From the NCBI GenBank assembly GCA_034189165.1, contig JAXHVN010000003.1:124001-188000 (forward strand): DNA of 64,000 nt, given 5' to 3'. Of this stretch, positions 61,882 through 64,000 are shown one piece after another (the first letter of the stretch is position 1; the number at the start of each line of letters is the position of its first letter). The translations under genes and the position numbers were made by a program. The notes beneath the pieces were generated by a model that searched no databases, was not told where the DNA came from, and saw only the letters and a program-made list of their open reading frames with translations. This DNA comes from JAASSS01 sp021767745. GTDB lineage: Bacteria; Pseudomonadota; Gammaproteobacteria; UBA5335.

Positions 61882-62967
61882 ATGCGGTTGCCGCGCGTCG
61901 GTCCGGCGGCCTACGCCCGGTTCGTCGCCCGCTTCGGGACACCGGAGGCAGTATTCGCCGCCGGCGAGGAGGGCTGGCGGGCGGCCGGGCTCGGCCCGGT
62001 GTGGGTGGAACGGCTGCGCGCGCCACCCTGGCAGCAGGTGGACCAGGACCTGCGCTGGCTCGAGGCGCCGGCACATCATCTGCTGCTGCAGGGTCAGCCG
62101 GACTATCCCGCGCTGCTGGCGGAGATCCCCGACCCGCCGCCGCTGCTGTTCGTCACCGGCGATCCGGCCGCACTGCACACGCCGTCGATCGCCATCGTCG
62201 GCAGCCGGCGCCCTACCCCGGAGGGCCAGCGGACCGCGTGTGACTTCGCCCGGGCGCTGGCCCGCAGCGGCCTGACGATCGCCAGCGGCCTGGCCATCGG
62301 CATCGATGCGGCGGCGCACGAGGGGGCGCTGGCGGCACAGGGTTCGACCCTGGCCGTTTGCGGCGCCGGCCCGGACCGCATCTACCCGGCGCGGCACGCC
62401 GGGCTCGCGCGGCGGATAGTGGCCGAAGGCGCCCTGGTGACCGAGTTTCCGCCGGGCACGCCGCCGCTGCCGGCGAACTTCCCCCGTCGTAACCGTATCC
62501 TCAGCGGCCTGGCGCACGGCGTGCTGGTGGTGGAAGCCGCCGAGCGTAGCGGCTCACTCATCACGGCACGGCTGGCGGCCGAACAGGGCCGGGAGGTGTT
62601 CGCGGTGCCGGGTTCGATCCGCAATCCACTGGCGCGAGGCTGCCACCGCCTGTTGCGCCAGGGCGCTGTGCTGGTGGAAACGGCGAGCGAGGTACTGGCC
62701 GAGCTGCCGGCGCTCGGCCGGCAGCTGGAGCCGGCATCGCCCGCCCCGGCGCACGTCGTTCCGGCTGCGGATCCGACGCTGTCCGCACCGGCCCGGCACA
62801 CGCTGCAGGCCATGGGTTTCGAGCCGGTGAGCGTCGATGTGCTGGTCGCCCGGACGGCGTTGACGGTCGATGCCCTTTCCTCCATCCTGCTGGAACTCGA
62901 GCTTCAGGGGCATGTGCTTGCCATTCCGGGTGGCCTGTACAGCCGCGTCGTCCAAGGGTCGGAGTGA
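61882..62967 (+). CDS. dprA: DNA-processing protein DprA (Smf)
   Basis: A protein of about 361 residues from the first ATG that loads RecA on incoming single-stranded DNA during natural transformation. The Rossmann-like core has SIAIVGSRRPTPEGQRTACD near residue 103, GLTIASGLAIGIDAAAH, FPRRNRILSGLAHG and AERSGSLITARLA; a winged-helix follows at the C-terminus. The frame upstream of the ATG still reads like DprA (RLRAALALMRLPRVG), and the only candidate start is CTG 61840, which overlaps the LysM stop as CTGA. So the true start may be that CTG (375 residues). Confidence 0.93.
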   Translation: MRLPRVGPAAYARFVARFGTPEAVFAAGEEGWRAAGLGPVWVERLRAPPWQQVDQDLRWLEAPAHHLLLQGQPDYPALLAEIPDPPPLLFVTGDPAALHTPSIAIVGSRRPTPEGQRTACDFARALARSGLTIASGLAIGIDAAAHEGALAAQGSTLAVCGAGPDRIYPARHAGLARRIVAEGALVTEFPPGTPPLPANFPRRNRILSGLAHGVLVVEAAERSGSLITARLAAEQGREVFAVPGSIRNPLARGCHRLLRQGAVLVETASEVLAELPALGRQLEPASPAPAHVVPAADPTLSAPARHTLQAMGFEPVSVDVLVARTALTVDALSSILLELELQGHVLAIPGGLYSRVVQGSE

Positions 62968-63447
62968 ATGAAAGAAAACGTCCTGGATGTGCTCATCTAT
63001 CTCTTCGACAACTACATGGACGAAGACACGGAATGGGAGCCGGATCGTGACGATCTGGTGCTCGAGCTCGAACAGGCGGGTTTCCGGGACGGGGAGATCA
63101 GCGGCGCGCTGGACTGGCTCGATGGGCTGGCGGCCCACCGGGCGGGCCTGAGCGAGTCGAACGCGAATGCCGAGCAGGCGGTTCGCGTGTTCTCCGGGCC
63201 GGAGCTCGAGCGTCTGGACGTCGAGTCCCGCGGCTTCATTCTCTATCTCTGCCAGCACGGCATCCTCGATCCGACCCATCGGGAAATCGTCATCGAACGC
63301 GCCATGGCGCTCGATGACGAGGAAGTCGCGCTGGAGCAGGTGAAGTGGGTCATCCTCATGGTCCTGTTCAACCTGCCGGGCCAGGAGGCCACCTACGCCT
63401 GGATGGAGGATCTGGTCTTCGAGAACCAGATCGGCCTGTTCCACTAG
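62968..63447 (+). CDS. smg: Smg family protein (DUF494)
   Basis: A 159-residue acidic protein beginning MKENVLDVLIYLFDNYMDED. These features, together with FILYLCQHGILDPTHREIVI and a C-terminal WVILMVLFNLPGQEATYAWME block, identify the Smg/DUF494 family, always found near dprA and topA in gammaproteobacteria. Function is unknown. It begins directly after the dprA stop. Confidence 0.95.
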   Translation: MKENVLDVLIYLFDNYMDEDTEWEPDRDDLVLELEQAGFRDGEISGALDWLDGLAAHRAGLSESNANAEQAVRVFSGPELERLDVESRGFILYLCQHGILDPTHREIVIERAMALDDEEVALEQVKWVILMVLFNLPGQEATYAWMEDLVFENQIGLFH

Positions 63448-63528
63448 GCCGGCGGCCGCGAGGCCGTCGTCGGTGACCATCCCTTCAATTCGCGCATCTT
63501 CAGGAGTCGGCTGCCGCACGGCATCGTC

Positions 63529-64000
63529 ATGACCAAACTCGTGATTGTGGAATCGCCGGCCAAGGCGAAGACCATCAACAAGTACCTCGGCAAGGATTAC
63601 CAGGTGCTGGCCTCGTATGGCCATGTGCGCGATCTGGTGCCGAAGGAAGGAGCGGTCGATCCCGAACACGGCTTCCTGATGCGCTATGCCCCCATCGAGC
63701 GCAACGAGAAGCACGTCAACGCCATCGCCAAGGCCACGCGTGACGCCGATGCCGTGCTGCTGGCGACTGACCCGGACCGCGAGGGTGAGGCGATCGCCTG
63801 GCATCTGCTGCAGCTGCTGAACGAGCGGGGCGTGCTGGGCGACAAGCCCGTGCAGCGTGTGGTGTTCCACGAGATCACCCGCCGCGCCGTGGCCGAGGCC
63901 ATCGCCCATCCGCGCACCGTCTCGGGCGACCTCGTCGATGCGCAGCAGGCGCGACGGGCGTTGGATTATCTCGTCGGCTTCAACCTCTCGCCGCTGTTGT
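63529..64000 (+). CDS. topA: DNA topoisomerase I (3' end outside window)
   Basis: The first 157 residues of a type IA topoisomerase that relaxes negative supercoils. The Toprim domain shows KLVIVESPAKAKTINKYLGK and DAVLLATDPDREGEAIAWHL with the acidic metal triad. It continues into the second domain (VVFHEITRRAVAEAI). The gene is cut by the right edge. It begins 81 bases after smg; no clear promoter was seen in that gap. Confidence 0.97.
   Translation, partial: MTKLVIVESPAKAKTINKYLGKDYQVLASYGHVRDLVPKEGAVDPEHGFLMRYAPIERNEKHVNAIAKATRDADAVLLATDPDREGEAIAWHLLQLLNERGVLGDKPVQRVVFHEITRRAVAEAIAHPRTVSGDLVDAQQARRALDYLVGFNLSPLL

Overview
The window is a gene-dense, very GC-rich stretch of a gammaproteobacterial chromosome. 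Class-level placement rests on conserved gene neighbourhoods: gmk-rpoZ-spoT-ridA-recG-ubiC-ubiA, rpoH-ftsX-ftsE-ftsY, rpmB-rpmG-radC-coaBC-dut, def-fmt-rsmB-trkA, and a cox cluster in the same order as in pseudomonads. The NAGGN osmolyte operon, TrkAH, a mechanosensitive channel and a cation exchanger fit an organism that meets salt stress. I cannot place it below class with confidence (a halophilic Chromatiales/Ectothiorhodospiraceae-like lineage is a guess). No rRNA, tRNA, prophage, insertion sequence or CRISPR array was seen. Almost every base lies in or near a recognisable gene; no gap exceeds about 180 bases.

Layout. 1-4.5 kb: NAGGN operon (asnO-like, truncated by the window edge; ngg; M42 peptidase). 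4.5-5.3 kb: a DksA/TraR-like zinc protein and a divergent 59-residue acidic protein. 5.3-14.8 kb: rdgB and rph on the minus strand, then yicC-gmk, rpoZ-spoT, ridA-recG-ubiC-ubiA on the plus strand. 14.9-19.4 kb: comF divergent from bioB-bioF-bioC-bioD, with a clear BirA-type operator between them. 19.5-28.1 kb: an aa3-type cytochrome oxidase cluster with assembly factors and heme A synthesis, ended by a bidirectional terminator. 28.2-32.1 kb: rpoH and the ftsY-ftsE-ftsX operon on the minus strand. 32.2-36.7 kb: O-acetylhomoserine sulfhydrylase-like enzyme, SMR transporter, rsmD, coaD, gamma-glutamyltransferase. 36.7-40.9 kb: mutM, an orphan hydantoinase/oxoprolinase A subunit, a DesA-type desaturase. 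41-43.9 kb: rpmG, rpmB, radC / coaBC, dut. 44-50.9 kb: MscS-family channel, cation exchanger, GST, PAP2 phosphatase, rmuC, a transglutaminase-like protein, beta-carbonic anhydrase. 51-60.5 kb: typA, a lipid A acyltransferase-like protein, thrB, trkH, trkA, rsmB, fmt, def. 60.6-64 kb: LysM lipoprotein, dprA, smg, topA (truncated by the window end).

How they work together. Genes are packed with 1-20 nt overlaps (many ATGA/GTGA), implying translational coupling within operons. The main coherent units are osmoprotection (NAGGN), ppGpp and nucleotide supply, biotin synthesis, terminal respiration, cell-division/secretion (FtsYEX) with heat-shock sigma factor, K+ uptake, and translation-initiation processing (def/fmt).

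I found no undescribed multi-gene system. The best leads are an 11-bp-armed BirA-like operator that covers the comF start codon, a desaturase whose C-terminal extension reads like the tail of an ISL3 transposase, a conserved-looking 59-residue acidic protein, a SCO1-like oxidase assembly factor missing its copper-ligand histidine, and an apparent CTG start for dprA.
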